A DNA stretch of 64,000 nucleotides from JAQGMV01 sp963828715 (GCA_963828715.1 CAWHFX010000002.1:806001-870000), one strand, 5' to 3'; counted from the stretch's first letter, positions 52,122 through 62,548 are shown. The notes: a model not told the origin generated them from the letters alone. Program-made: numbers and translations.

Positions 52122-53177
52122 GTGCGTCCGAGCGGGCTCGAGGAGATGAGCGAGCGAGCGCGGCTTCTGCTCTCGAACTTATGGAGCGAGGCTGCGTTCT
52201 CGAACACCGGCCGCGTCGGCATCGTCTTACTCGTCGTCGCGCTGCTCGGGCTCATTCCGATCTACTACGTCTACCTCGACCTGACTTCCACACGGTCCGA
52301 CACCGCGCTCTCTGCTGCGCGCCAGCCCGGCGGCGTGCCCGGCCCGTCGGCGCGGCAGGATCCGAGCAGCGCGCAGAGCGCTCAGCAACCGCCGGCCGCG
52401 CCGGATCCCGGCGTCCCACAAGTGTCTCCCGACGTTGCCCCGCGGCCCGAGCACGGCGCGGAGCTGGTCGGGGCTGCAGGTGATAACGCAGGCACGTCAG
52501 CCGCCGCTGTGGAGGAGACACCGGGGCCGCGCATCGCAGGTGTGCGGCCGATCAGCAGAGAGCCCCCCGACCCGCGTAATACCCCCAGCGCGATGAGGAA
52601 CGAGGTTCCCATCCCGGAACATCGTACGGCGCCGGATGGCGGGAGTGCGCTCACGAAACTGCAACAGAACCGCAGCAGCGACACCCCGAACAGCACCTCG
52701 GCCGCTGCGCGTCCCACCCCGATCAAACCGCCGGCCGAGGCTGTGCCTGGCGCGGGTCCGATCGGCGGCCCGGACCCGGCGGGTTCAGCAAAAGCACCGG
52801 CGCCTGACGCGGCCTCCGGTTCCGCGGACGACATGGACGTCGTACTGCAGTCCCGTATCACGGCGACCCGCGACTGGCTTGCTTCCACACCCGACAGCAC
52901 CAACACGATACAGCTGATGGGCGTGGGCACGGAGGACCGACTCAAGGCCGATCTGAAGCCGCTATTGAAGACACTCGAAGCGGACAAGATCTACGTGTTC
53001 CGGACCATGGCCAAAGGTAAGCCGTGGTTCACGGTCGCATATGGCTCCTATCCCGATCGCCGCGGCGCGGTGCAGGCGGTTCAGACGCTTCCCGCTTCTG
53101 TCGCCGCGAATCAGCCGTTCGTGCGCACCGTAGCCGGAATTCGTAACGAGCAGAAGCAGTACGGCGTTACGCAATAG
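52122..53177 (+). CDS. Membrane-anchored SPOR-domain protein
   Basis: 351 residues, GTG start (AAAGG upstream). One membrane helix (VGIVLLVVALLGLIPIYYVY), a long Pro/Ala-rich linker (about residues 65-240), then a C-terminal SPOR-like domain (NTIQLMGVGTEDRLKADL, KIYVFRTMAKGKPWFTVAYG) expected to bind denuded glycan at the septum. Probably a cell-division or envelope factor; related SPOR proteins can be linked to type II secretion/MSHA genes. It is divergent from the coiled-coil membrane protein and overlaps the 3' end of comF by 11 bp. Confidence 0.8.
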   Translation: MRPSGLEEMSERARLLLSNLWSEAAFSNTGRVGIVLLVVALLGLIPIYYVYLDLTSTRSDTALSAARQPGGVPGPSARQDPSSAQSAQQPPAAPDPGVPQVSPDVAPRPEHGAELVGAAGDNAGTSAAAVEETPGPRIAGVRPISREPPDPRNTPSAMRNEVPIPEHRTAPDGGSALTKLQQNRSSDTPNSTSAAARPTPIKPPAEAVPGAGPIGGPDPAGSAKAPAPDAASGSADDMDVVLQSRITATRDWLASTPDSTNTIQLMGVGTEDRLKADLKPLLKTLEADKIYVFRTMAKGKPWFTVAYGSYPDRRGAVQAVQTLPASVAANQPFVRTVAGIRNEQKQYGVTQ

Positions 53178-53889
53178 GGTTTTCCGGGAGCGCTCGCGCG
53201 AGTACCCAGACGTGAACGGCTTCGGCGCCTGCACGTTTCAGGACGCGGGCAAGCTCGCTCACGGTCGAACCCGTCGTCATTACGTCGTCCACGATGGCGA
53301 TGCGGCGGCCGGTGAGATCGACGTCGCACACAAACGACCCGCGCACGTTGCGCGCCCGCTCGGGCCACGGCAGCGTCGCCTGCGGCGGCGTTTCGTTGAC
53401 TTTACGGCAGGCGCGAGGCAACACGGGAAGCCGCCGCACACGAGCAGCCAGGCGCGCGATTTCCTGCGCCTGGTTGAAGCCGCGTTCGCGTAAACGGCCC
53501 GAGGCGAGGGGCATCGGGATGACGGCATCGACCGCTGCGCATGGCGCCCGGCCAAGGAGTTGACCCAACAAAGGCGCGAGCGTGAGATCGCCGCCGTACT
53601 TGTATTTCTGTATCAGTGCATCGAGGGGGAAGGCATAGACGAAGGCAGCCCGTACGCCATCGTATGTGGGCGGCGCGCTCAGGCAGTGGCCGCACAGGTC
53701 GCCGGCCGTAAGCGGCAGGGCGCATATGCGGCAGCCGATGGGAGACAGGCGCGGCAAAGCGGCGTCGCAGTCGTTGCAAAGGCGCTGCGGCCCTGAAGCG
53801 ACACCGCACAAGGTGCAGTCGGCCGGCAATGCGCGCTGCACACTCCGGAGGCACCGGTCAAAAATCGACCGGCGTGAAATTGACAGCAT
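53167..53889 (-). CDS. comF: ComF family phosphoribosyltransferase-like protein
   Basis: 240 residues. An N-terminal zinc-finger-like region (CTLCG, CNDCDAALP, CRICALPL, CGHCL) is followed by the PRTase domain with the PRPP loop IAIVDDVMTTGSTVSELARV. Needed for DNA uptake in competent species; in others its role is unclear. Betaproteobacteria often have it divergent from bio genes or bioC. Intact. Confidence 0.9.
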   Translation of the reverse strand: MLSISRRSIFDRCLRSVQRALPADCTLCGVASGPQRLCNDCDAALPRLSPIGCRICALPLTAGDLCGHCLSAPPTYDGVRAAFVYAFPLDALIQKYKYGGDLTLAPLLGQLLGRAPCAAVDAVIPMPLASGRLRERGFNQAQEIARLAARVRRLPVLPRACRKVNETPPQATLPWPERARNVRGSFVCDVDLTGRRIAIVDDVMTTGSTVSELARVLKRAGAEAVHVWVLARALPENPIA

Positions 53890-53908
53890 CAGGACCTTCC
53901 GCGATTAT
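53880..53908 (+). promoter_or_regulatory. Predicted sigma-70 promoter of the bio operon
   Basis: Perfect -35 TTGACA (53880-53885), 17-bp spacer, -10 GATTAT (53903-53908), 34 bp upstream of the bioB ATG. The -35 overlaps the first codons of comF on the other strand. No BirA-type operator could be recognised. Confidence 0.65.
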
Positions 53909-53941
53909 CGCCCGCTTGTAGTTTCACCTCTCGGCTTACAC

Positions 53942-54951
53942 ATGTCCGCTTCCCCCATCAACGAGCCACAAGCGCAAGCCGCCGACACGCCGCGGCCGCA
54001 TGGGGCGTGGAGCGTCGAGGCGGTGCTCGCGCTTTACGCATTGCCGCTGAACGATCTTCTGTACCGTGCGCAGACCGTGCACCGCACTCACTTCGACCCG
54101 AACGCGGTGCAGCTGTCGACACTCTTGTCGATCAAGACCGGCGGTTGTCCAGAGGATTGCGGCTATTGCCCGCAGGCCGCCCGCTACCACACCGGTGTCG
54201 GCAACGAACCGATGCTCGCGCTCGACGCCGTGGTCGAGAGCGCGCGCGAGGCGAAGGCGCGGGGCGCTACCCGTTTTTGCATGGGCGCTGCCTGGCGTGG
54301 TCCGAAACAGCGCGACCTCGACGGCGTTCTCGAAATGGTGAAGGCGGTGCGCGCGCTCGGCATGGAAACGTGCGCGACGCTCGGCATGCTCAAACCGGGA
54401 CAGGCGGCACAGCTCAAGCAAGCGGGACTGGACTTATTACAACCACAACATCGATAGCTCGCGCCGAGTTCTACGGCACTATCGTCAGCACGCGCTCGCA
54501 GGACGATCGTCTCGATACGTTGCGGCAGGTGCGCGAAGCGGGTTTGCACGTGTGCTGCGGCGGGATCGTCGGCATGGGCGAGTCCCGCACGGCGCGCGCT
54601 GCTTTGATCGCGGAGCTTGCGAACATGGACCCGTACCCGGAGTCCGTCCCCATCAACAACCTGGTGCAGGTCGAGGGCACGCCGCTTCACGGCGCGGCCG
54701 AGCTCGACCCGTTCGAGTTCGTGCGCACGGTCGCCTGCGCGCGCATCACCATGCCGAGGGCTGCCGTCAGGTTGTCGGCGGGTCGCCAGGCGATGTCCGA
54801 CGCGGTTCAGGCGCTCTGCTTTCTTGCCGGCGCCAATTCCATTTTTTACGGCGACAAGCTCCTCACCACGGACAACCCCGAAGCGGAGCAGGACACCGCG
54901 CTGTTCGCACGGCTGGGACTGAAGCCGATGCCCGCCGCCGGTGCCCGCTAG
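53942..54951 (+). CDS. bioB: Biotin synthase (two frame breaks)
   Basis: Radical SAM enzyme that inserts sulfur into dethiobiotin. The motif GGCPEDCGYCPQAARYH carries the 4Fe-4S cysteines; also FCMGAAWRGPK, ETCATLGML, NHNIDSS, GIVGMGES and LPINNL-type PINNLVQVEGTPL. Extra T near 54434 and extra C at 54462 break the frame inside the conserved DYYNHNIDSSAEFYG region; removing both gives 335 residues. First gene of bioBFHCD. Confidence 0.93.
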
Positions 54952-56113
54952 CACGGCGCAGCTCGCGCACGAGCTTGCGCAACTCGACGAACAGGGATTG
55001 CGCCGGCGGCGCCGTGTGCTCGCGACACCGCAGCGCGGCCATGTCGTAGTGGACGGACGCGAGTACGTCGCGTTCTGCAGCAACGACTATCTCGGCCTCG
55101 CGGCGCATCCCGATCTCATCCGGCTGCACAGGAGGGTGCGGCGCAGTTCGGCGTGGGCGCGGGCGCATCGCACCTCATACTGGGTCACAGTGTCGCGCAC
55201 GAGGCGCTCGAATCGGCGCTGGCGCAGTTTCGTCGGACATGCCCGCCGCACTTCTGTTCTCGAGCGGCTACATGGCGAACATGGCCATCGTCACCGCGCT
55301 CGCGTCACGCAGTTCCGCGGTTTTCGCAGACCGCCTGAATCACGCTTCGCTCAACGATGCGGTGCTGCTGAGCCGGGCGGAGTTCAGGCGTTACGCCCAC
55401 GGTGACGTCGCGATGCTCGAGCGGCTGCTCGCGGCGTCCGATGCCGCTACGAAGCTGATCGTGACCGACGCCGTATTCAGCATGGACGGCGATATCGCGC
55501 CGGTGCGGGAACTGCTTGCGCTGGCGGAGCGCCACGATGCATGGCTGGTACTCGACGACGCGCACGGCTTCGGCGTGCTGGGTGCTCGCGGCCGCGGCGT
55601 TCTCGAGCTGTTCGAGGTGCGCTCGCCCCGCCTCGTTTACATGGCAACGCTCGGCAAGGCGGCAGGCGTGTCGGGTGCGTTCGTCGCTGGCGCGCGCGAC
55701 GTGATCGAAACACTTGTACAGCGCGCGCGGACGTACATCTATACGACGGCGGCGCCGCCGCTGCTTGCGCACGCCGTGTCGAAGAGCCTCGAGCTGATCG
55801 AGCGCGACGGCTGGCGGCGAAAGCGCCTTGCCGAGCACATCGGCGCAGATAACCACACGCCTGGGCGCACGTCTGCTGGAAATTGCTGCCTTCGCAAACG
55901 GCGATACAGCCGCTCATCGTCGGTGAGAGCCGCGCTGCGCTGGCGCTTTCCGAAGAATTGGCGAAGCGCGGCTTGCTCGTGCCGGCGATCCGGCCGCCCA
56001 CGGTGCCGCGGGGCACCGCGCGATTGCGCATCTCGCTTTCGGCGGATCACACGCCGCACGATGTCTCCCTGCTGGCCGACGCTCTGGTTGATGTCGAACG
56101 AACGACGCGATGA
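54941..56113 (+). CDS. bioF: 8-amino-7-oxononanoate synthase (five frame breaks)
   Basis: PLP enzyme condensing pimeloyl-ACP with alanine. GTG 54941 overlaps the bioB stop. Conserved parts: FCSNDYLGLAAHPDLI, FGVGAGASHLILGHS, LFSSGYMANMAIV, LVLDDAHGFGVLG and the PLP lysine in MATLGKAAGVSGAF, ending AIRPPTVPRGTARLRISLSA. Breaks: one base missing near 55122; extra bases at 55231, near 55237, near 55842 and near 55881. Correction gives 389 residues. Confidence 0.9.
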
Positions 56114-56847
56114 AGACGCTCGTGCTCCTACACGGCTGGGGCATCACCGGCGCCGCGTTCGGGGCGCTGACCGAATCGCTGAGCGAGCATGTCGCCGTGA
56201 TTGCGCATCGACCTGCCGGGCTACGGCGGGGTGAATGCGCTCCGCTTCGTATACGCTGGAAACGCTCGCGAGTGACGTCGCGAGCCGTGCACCGCGGCAT
56301 TGCGTCGTGCTGGGCTGGTCGCTCGGCGCGCTCGTTGCACTCGCATGGGCCGCAGCCTTTCCAGCTCAGGTCGCATCGCTCGTCCTCGTCGGCGCCACCC
56401 CGTGCTTCGTCCGCAAGCCAGACTGGCCTCATGGTGTCGAATCGGACGTGCTCGGCTCGTTCGCGGAAGCGTTGCGTTCAGATCGAGCGCGCACGTTGCG
56501 CCGATTCGTGGGTCTCATCGCTCGGGGCGATGCCGAACCCAAGGTCGTAATGCGTATGTTGCAAGCGGCCGTGGTGGAGGAGGGCGGCTGCATCGGAAGA
56601 CGTGCTTCAGGCCGGCCTCGGTATTCTGCGTGAGAGCGATCTGCGCCCGTTCCTGCCGCGAATTCATCAGCGCACTCTGGCGATTCACGGCGAACGCGAC
56701 CAGCTTACGCCGATCGCCGCCGGCACCTTCACCGCAGCCGCACTACCGCGCGCGGAGATGGAAACGATCGAAGGCGCTGCACACGCGCCGTTCGTGACGC
56801 ATGCCGAGCGGCTCGCGCAGCGCATTGCGCATTTCGTGCATGGATAA
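56110..56847 (+). CDS. bioH: Pimeloyl-ACP methyl ester esterase (three frame breaks)
   Basis: Alpha/beta hydrolase that removes the methyl group from pimeloyl-ACP methyl ester. LVLLHGWGITGAAFGAL (oxyanion hole), VVLGWSLGALVAL (nucleophile serine), IHGERDQLTPI (aspartate) and IEGAAHAPFVTH (histidine). Extra bases near 56204, at 56243 (C before G) and near 56585; corrected length 244 residues. Overlaps bioF and bioC by a few bases. Confidence 0.9.
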
Positions 56848-57727
56848 CGAACACGTGCTGCTCGACAAGCGCCAGGTGCGCCGCTCGTTCGAGCGTGCGG
56901 CCGCGGCGTACGATCAGGCTGCGGTCCTGCAGCACGAAGTGTGCAAACGGATGCTCGAGCGGCTCGCGTACATCAAGCTCGATCCGAAGGCGATCCTCGA
57001 CGCCGGGAGTGGCACCGGCAACGCGCTTATGCCTCTCATGGCGAACTACCGGGGCGTGCCCATCGTCGCGCTCGACATCGCGCTGCCGATGCTGCGCGAA
57101 GGCCGGGCGCGGCTGCGCTGGTGGCAGACGCTTCCAGGCTTGCGGCCGGACCTGCATCCCGTCTGCGGCGATATCGAGCAGTTGCCGCTCGCGAGCGAAT
57201 CGATCGGACTCGCCTGGTCCAATCTCGCGTTGCAATGGGTGAACGACCTGCCCCGCGTGTTTCGGGATGTGTTCCGCGCGCTTTCTCCGGGTGGCCTCCT
57301 CATGTTCAGCACGTTCGGGCCGGACACGCTGAAGGAATTGCGTGCCGCCTACAGCGGCGTGGACCGTCACACCCACGTCAACCGTTTCCTGGACATGCAT
57401 GACATCGGCGACATGCTGGTCGGCGCCGGTTACGCCGATCCGGTCATGGACATGGAGCAGATCACGCTCACGTACCCGGACGTCCGTGCGCTTATGCGCG
57501 ACTTGAAGTCGATCGGGGCGCACAACGCCACACAAGGCAGAGCCGCCGGGCTGTCCGGTAAGTCGGTGCTGCAGGCGGTCACGGGCAACTACGAAGCGCT
57601 GCGGCGCGACGGCCGGCTGCCGGCAACGTTCGAGGTCGTGTATGGGCACGCGTGGAAGCCGCTGCCGCGTGTCAGTCCGACCGGGCGCAGGGTGATCGAT
57701 ATCAAGGCTAAACCCAGTGACGAGTGA
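56840..57727 (+). CDS. bioC: Malonyl-ACP O-methyltransferase
   Basis: 295 residues, intact. Starts pimeloyl synthesis by methylating malonyl-ACP. RSFERAAAAYDQAAVLQHEV is the BioC N-terminal signature; LDAGSGTGNALMPL binds SAM; LAWSNLALQWVNDLPRVFRD and PGGLLMFSTFGPDTLKELR follow. ATG 56840 overlaps the end of bioH; its own end overlaps bioD by 11 bp. Confidence 0.94.
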   Translation: MDNEHVLLDKRQVRRSFERAAAAYDQAAVLQHEVCKRMLERLAYIKLDPKAILDAGSGTGNALMPLMANYRGVPIVALDIALPMLREGRARLRWWQTLPGLRPDLHPVCGDIEQLPLASESIGLAWSNLALQWVNDLPRVFRDVFRALSPGGLLMFSTFGPDTLKELRAAYSGVDRHTHVNRFLDMHDIGDMLVGAGYADPVMDMEQITLTYPDVRALMRDLKSIGAHNATQGRAAGLSGKSVLQAVTGNYEALRRDGRLPATFEVVYGHAWKPLPRVSPTGRRVIDIKAKPSDE

Positions 57728-58408
57728 CGGGCTTCACTCGTTCTTCGTCACCGGCACCGACACCGGCGTCGGCAAGACGCGCGTTGCGTGCGCGCTGCTG
57801 CACGCATTCACAGGGCGAGGCATGCGCGCCGTCGGAATGAAACCGGTGGCGGCCGGTGCAATGCCGGGCCCGGACGGTCTGGTTAACGAGGACGTACAAG
57901 CGCTCGCCGCCGCGAGCAGCGTCCAAGTCCCGCAGAGGCTCGCGAATCCGTATTGCTTCGAGCCGCCGATCGCACCGCACATCGCCGCAGCCCAGGCCGG
58001 GGTCGAAATCGAGCTCGCGCACATTACATGCTGTTTCGAAGCGCTCGCCGCCCGCGCCGACTGTGTCGTCGTCGAGGGTGTCGGCGGCTTTCACGTGCCG
58101 CTGGGCAGGAATATCGATACGGCACGGCTCGCGTGCGAGCTGCGGCTTGCCCGTGGTGCTCGTCGTGGGCATGCGGCTCGGCTGCCTCAATCACGCGTTG
58201 CTCACGGCCGAGGCGATTGTCAATTCGGGTTTGCGTCTTGCAGGCTGGGTCGCGAACCACATCGATCCACAAATGGCGTACCCCGACGAAAACGTGATGG
58301 CTCTGTGCGAACGCCTCGGCGCGCCGATCCTCGCGCGCATTCCGTACGATACGCGAGCATGACGCAGCGCGGCTCGTGCCGCTCATGTCGATCGATGCGC
58401 TGCGCTGA
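57717..58408 (+). CDS. bioD: Dethiobiotin synthetase (two frame breaks)
   Basis: ATP-dependent ureido ring closure. FVTGTDTGVGKTRVACALL is the P-loop; GMKPVAAGA, VVVEGVGGFHVPLG and LGCLNHALLTAEAI are family blocks. GTG start 57717 overlapping bioC. Extra C at 58143 (restores ELGLPVVLVVGMRLG) and extra C at 58354 (restores PYDTEHDAARLVPL); corrected length 229 residues. bioA, the missing step of the pathway, is not in the window. Confidence 0.92.
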
Positions 58409-58472
58409 TAATGGTGCGCGTGAACTGGGGGAACTACTTGCTGCATATGCGTTTCCTGCGTCGCGCGCGCAA

Positions 58473-58502
58473 TTGCCACTCCTCTTGCGCCTGTGCTAAA
58501 TT
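58473..58502 (+). promoter_or_regulatory. Predicted promoter of the cox operon
   Basis: -35 TTGCCA (58473-58478), 18-bp spacer, -10 TAAATT (58497-58502), about 45 bp upstream of the DUF2244 gene. Confidence 0.5.
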
Positions 58503-58546
58503 CCGCACGCTTTAACGGGTGCTTGTTCGGTTGAAGGACGCCTTGG

Positions 58547-59013
58547 ATGAGTCGCGTCGCCGGAGGTGGAATCGGCCGAGTATGTTTATACCGCGCGCCG
58601 CAACAATTCCCTCTCTTCCTCCGGACGGCTTTTCGTCTTCGGTTTCATCCTGACCGTTTCGCTGGGCATCGCGCTCGCGTTTTCCGTGCTTCTCGGCGCG
58701 TGGCCGATACTGCCCTTCGCCGGGCTGGAGATGGCTGGTGCTGTACCTGGCGTTTCGTTACATGGACAGGCACGCCGCCGATTACGAGCGAATCACCATA
58801 CGGGGTGACAACGTCGCGGTGGAAGTGCACGAAGGGCAGCATGTCACGCGCCTCGAGCTCAGCCGCTACTGGGCGCAGGTCGTGTGCGCAGCGGACGGAA
58901 GCCGGCTTGCGTTGCGTTCGCATGGTCGCGAAATCGAAGTCGGAAGACACTTGTGCGAAGCCGAGCGCGCCGACATGGCGCGCGAGCTTGCACGCGAACT
59001 GCGCGGGATGTGA
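58547..59013 (+). CDS. DUF2244 membrane protein (two frame breaks)
   Basis: Two membrane segments (FVFGFILTVSLGIALAFSVL and the WPILPFAGLEMLVLYLAF region), then a soluble C-terminal domain (HVTRLELSRYWAQVV, IEVGRHLCEAERADMARELA). DUF2244 proteins precede coxB in many alpha- and betaproteobacteria; function unknown. An extra G near 58733 splits the second helix. A further extra base near 58562 would link the ATG at 58547 (with AAGGA upstream) to the frame; otherwise a GTG at 58566 starts it. Corrected length 154 residues. Confidence 0.8.
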
Positions 59014-59073
59014 CCGGCGATGAGCGGCACGCGCCGCGAGGCCGGTATCGAATGTTTACAGGGTGAGAAAAGA

Positions 59074-60214
59074 ATGACCAGCAAGTTGGCGGAGACTGAT
59101 TGCGGCCATCGCTGCCGCTCCGGGCGCGGCTTTCGCCGCTGAGTTACCCAGTCAGCTCAACCTGCAGCCGCCGCAGACCCCGATCGCCGAGCAGATCTAC
59201 GATCTGCACACGCTGATCATGTGGATCATCCTCGCCATTTTCGTGCTGGTGTTCGGCGTCATGACGATCGCCATCGTCAAGCACCGCAAGTCGGTCGGGC
59301 ACAAGGCGGAGCAGTTTCACGAGAACACCACGGTCGAGATCATCTGGACGATCGTCCCGTTCGTCATTCTGATCGGCATGGCGTATCCGGCGACCAAGAC
59401 CATGATCGCGATGAAGGACACGTCGAATCCCGACATCACGATCAAGGCGACGGGCTACCAGTGGAAGTGGGGCTACGACTACCTGCAGGAAGGCATCAGC
59501 TTCTATTCCAATCTCGTCGACGCCGCGCGACCAGATCGACGGCCACAACGACGAGGCGCGCAAGAACAACCCGAACTACCTGCTCGAAGTCGACAATCCG
59601 GTCGTCGTTCCGGTCGGGCAAGAAGGTGCGCATCATCACCACCGCCAACGACGTGATTCACGCCTGGTGGGTGCCGGCGCTCGGCGTGAAGCAGGATGCG
59701 ATTCCCGGTTTCGTGCGCGACACGTGGTTCAAGGCGGACAAGCCCGGCATCTACCGCGGCCAGTGTGCCGAGCTGTGCGGCAAGGACCACGGCTTCATGC
59801 CGATCGTGGTCGAAGTGGTCGAGCCGGAGAAATACGACGCAGTGGGTCGCCGCGCAGAAGCAGAAGAGCGCGGCCGCGACGGCCGAGACCTCGCCCGACA
59901 AGAAGTGGACGCTGGACGAGCTGAAGGCGCAGGGCGAGAAGGTCTACGCCGCGAACTGCGTCGCGTGCCACCAGGCGAACGGGCATGGGCGTTCCCGACA
60001 CGTTCCCGGCGCTTTCCGGCACCAAGATCGCGACCGGCGATCGCAGCCGCGCACATCGATATCGTGCTGAACGGCAAGCCCGGCACGGCGATGGCGCCGT
60101 TCAAGCACCTGACCGACGTGGAGATCGCGTCCGTCATCACGTACGAGCGCAACAACTGGGACAACAAGACCGGCGACGCGATCATGCCCGCCGACGGTCA
60201 AAGCCGCAGCGTAA
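59074..60214 (+). CDS. coxB: Cytochrome c oxidase subunit II with fused cytochrome c domain (seven frame breaks)
   Basis: Takes electrons through CuA. After a signal peptide and two membrane helices (TLIMWIILAIFVLVFGVMTI, IIWTIVPFVILIGMAYP), the cupredoxin domain has GYQWKWGYDY and the CuA site GQCAELCGKDHGFM. A C-terminal cytochrome c domain (AANCVACHQANG, PGTAMAPF) makes it caa3-like. Extra bases near 59092, 59515, 59618, 59841, 59982, 60039 and 60196; corrected length 377 residues. The correction at 59515 restores the family sequence NLSTPRDQIDG. Confidence 0.92.
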
Positions 60215-60254
60215 GTAACCGGGCGCACCGAAGGAATCGAAGGAGACTCACCCC

Positions 60255-61865
60255 ATGGAAGCTGCACATCCCCACGCTCCGCCGACCGGTGCTCACGCCG
60301 ATCACGATCATGCATCACGCGCATCATCCGACGGGATTCATGCGCTGGGTCACGACGACCAACCACAAGGACATCGGCACGCTGTACCTGTGGTTCAGCT
60401 TCACGATGTTCATGGTGGGCGGCATCCTCGCGCTCATGCTGCGCGCGGAGCTGTTCCAGCCCGGCCTGCAGCTCTGGGAGCCGCAGTTCTTCAACCAGCT
60501 CACCACGATGCACGGGCTCATCATGGTGTTCGGCGCGATCATGCCGGCGTTCGTCGGATTCGCGAACTGGCAGGTTCCGCTGATGATCGGCGCGCCGGAC
60601 ATGGCGTTCGCGCGCATGAACAACTGGAGCTTCTGGCTGCTGCCGCCGGCCGCGATCCTGCTCGTCGCCGTCGTTCTTCGTGCCGGGCGGCGCGACCGCC
60701 GCCGGCTGGACGCATCTATGCGCCGCTCTCGACGCAGATGGGTCCCGGCATGGACATGGCGATCTTCGCGCTGCACATCATGGGCGCGTCGTCGATCATG
60801 GGCTCGATCAACATCATCACCACGATCCTGAACATGCGCGCGCCGGGCATGACGCTCATGAAGATGCCGCTGTTCGTCTGGACCTGGCTCATCACCGCGT
60901 ACCTGCTGATCGCGGTCATGCCCGTGCTCGCCGGCGCGGTGACGATGGTGCTCACGGACCGGCACTTCGGAACGAACTTCTTCAACGCGGCCGGCGGCGG
61001 CGACCCGGTGATGTACCAGCACATCTTCTGGTTCTTCGGGCATCCCGAGGTCTACATCATGATTCTGCCGGCGTTCGGCATCGTGTCGCAGATCGTGCCG
61101 GCGTTCTCGCGAAAGCCGCTCTTCGGCTACTCGTCGATGGTGTACGCGACCTCTTCCATCGCGATCCTGTCGTTCATCGTGTGGGCGCACCACATGTTCA
61201 CGGTCGGCATGACGGCGTCCGCGCAGCTCTTCTTCATGTACGCGACGATGCTGATCGCGGTGCCCACCGGCGTGAAGGTGTTCAACTGGATCGCGACGAT
61301 GTGGAAAGGCTCGCTTACGTTCGAGACGCCGATGCTGTTCGCGTGCGGCTTCATCTTCGTGTTCTCGATGGGCGGCTTCACGGGGCTCGTGCTCGCGATC
61401 ACGCCGGTCGACATCCAGCTTCAGGACACCTACTACGTCGTCGCCCACTTCCACTACGTGCTGGTGGCAGGGTCGCTGTTCGCGATCTTCGGCGGTATCT
61501 ATTACTGGCTGCCGAAATGGACCGGCCACATGTACGACGAGAAGCTCGGCAGTCTGGCATTTCTGGGGCTCGATGATCTTCTTCAACGTCGCGTTCTTCC
61601 CGATGCACTTCTCGGGGCTGGCCGGCATGCCGCGGCGCATTCCCGACTACGCGCTGCAGTTCACGGACTTCAACATGCTCTCGACGATCGGTGCGTTCGG
61701 CTTCGGATTGTCACAGCTCATCTTCCTGTGGGCGGTGGTGAAGTGCATCCGCGGGCGGCGCGAAAGCCGGCGGATCGCGCGTGGGAAGGCGCGGAAGGGC
61801 TCGAGTGGACGGTGCCTTCGCCGCCGCCGTATCACACGTTCGAAACACCGCCGCTGGTGAAGTAG
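60255..61865 (+). CDS. coxA: Cytochrome c oxidase subunit I (six frame breaks)
   Basis: Catalytic haem-copper subunit reducing oxygen. FMRWVTTTNHKDIGTLYLWF at the start, haem ligand TMHGLIMVFGAIMP, the CuB histidine with HPEVYIMILPAFGIVS (proton K-channel region), VWAHHMFTVGM (CuB), and haem a/a3 ligands VVAHFHYVLVAG. Extra bases near 60312, 60669, 60713, 61554, 61754 and 61771. Corrected length 534 residues ending FETPPLVK. Starts 40 bp after coxB. Confidence 0.94.
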   Translation: MEAAHPHAPPTGAHADHDHASRASSDGIHALGHDDQPQGHRHAVPVVQLHDVHGGRHPRAHAARGAVPARPAALGAAVLQPAHHDARAHHGVRRDHAGVRRIRELAGSADDRRAGHGVRAHEQLELLAAAAGRDPARRRRSSCRAARPPPAGRIYAPLSTQMGPGMDMAIFALHIMGASSIMGSINIITTILNMRAPGMTLMKMPLFVWTWLITAYLLIAVMPVLAGAVTMVLTDRHFGTNFFNAAGGGDPVMYQHIFWFFGHPEVYIMILPAFGIVSQIVPAFSRKPLFGYSSMVYATSSIAILSFIVWAHHMFTVGMTASAQLFFMYATMLIAVPTGVKVFNWIATMWKGSLTFETPMLFACGFIFVFSMGGFTGLVLAITPVDIQLQDTYYVVAHFHYVLVAGSLFAIFGGIYYWLPKWTGHMYDEKLGSLAFLGLDDLLQRRVLPDALLGAGRHAAAHSRLRAAVHGLQHALDDRCVRLRIVTAHLPVGGGEVHPRAARKPADRAWEGAEGLEWTVPSPPPYHTFETPPLVK

Positions 61866-61881
61866 GATACCGGCGCGACGC

Positions 61882-61971
61882 GTGAGCAGAAACGCGAGGA
61901 CGGCATTCATCCTGTTCACGATTGCGCTCGCGTTTTTCGTCGGCGTGATGATTCGCTACTGGTTATCGTGA
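61882..61971 (+). CDS. Cytochrome oxidase small assembly protein
   Basis: 29 residues, GTG start: a single helix AFILFTIALAFFVGVMIRYW between coxA and ctaG. Tiny single-pass proteins in this position are annotated as cytochrome oxidase small assembly proteins in betaproteobacteria. Too short for a firm family assignment. Confidence 0.6.
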   Translation: MSRNARTAFILFTIALAFFVGVMIRYWLS

Positions 61972-62005
61972 CGGCTGCTTCGACATACGCACGGCAGGTG
62001 AGGGC

Positions 62006-62548
62006 ATGAGCACGCTGCAGGCACGCGCCAATACGGCGACGCTGAAAAAGCTGGTCGTGGTGGCGTGCGTCATGTTCGGCTTCGGCTTCGCGATGGTGCC
62101 GTTCTACAAGAAGCTGTGCGAGGTCACGGGGCTCAACAACATCATCAAGCCGGACACGATCACGAACACCCAGGTCGATGCCAGCCGGACGCTGACGATG
62201 GAATTCGACGTGAACGTGCGCAACGAGCTGCCGTGGACGTTTCGGCCACTCGAGCGCAGCGTGCGTTTCCATCCGGGCGAGCTCGTCCAGGTGGAGTTCG
62301 AAGTGAAGAACAACTCCGACCGCGTGCTGACGGGACAGGCGATCCCGAGCTGGGGCCCGCAGGTCGCGGGCGTGCACGTGCGTAAGCTGGATTGTTTCTG
62401 CTTCAGGCAGCAGACGCTGCAGCCGGGCGAGGTGCGCCGTATGCCGGTCGTGTTCGTCGTCGAAACAACGCTGCCGGAGGACGTGAATTACGTAACGCTG
62501 TCGTACACGTTCTTCCCGGTCGAAGGCAGGCAGGCGAATGCAGGATGA
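62006..62548 (+). CDS. ctaG: Cytochrome c oxidase assembly protein CtaG/Cox11
   Basis: 180 residues, intact. Delivers copper to the CuB centre of subunit I. One N-terminal helix (KLVVVACVMFGFGFAMVPFY) then the Cox11 domain with GQAIPSWGPQ and the copper motif LDCFCFRQQTLQPGE (CFCF). The ATG of the next gene overlaps the stop (ATGA). Confidence 0.93.
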   Translation: MSTLQARANTATLKKLVVVACVMFGFGFAMVPFYKKLCEVTGLNNIIKPDTITNTQVDASRTLTMEFDVNVRNELPWTFRPLERSVRFHPGELVQVEFEVKNNSDRVLTGQAIPSWGPQVAGVHVRKLDCFCFRQQTLQPGEVRRMPVVFVVETTLPEDVNYVTLSYTFFPVEGRQANAG

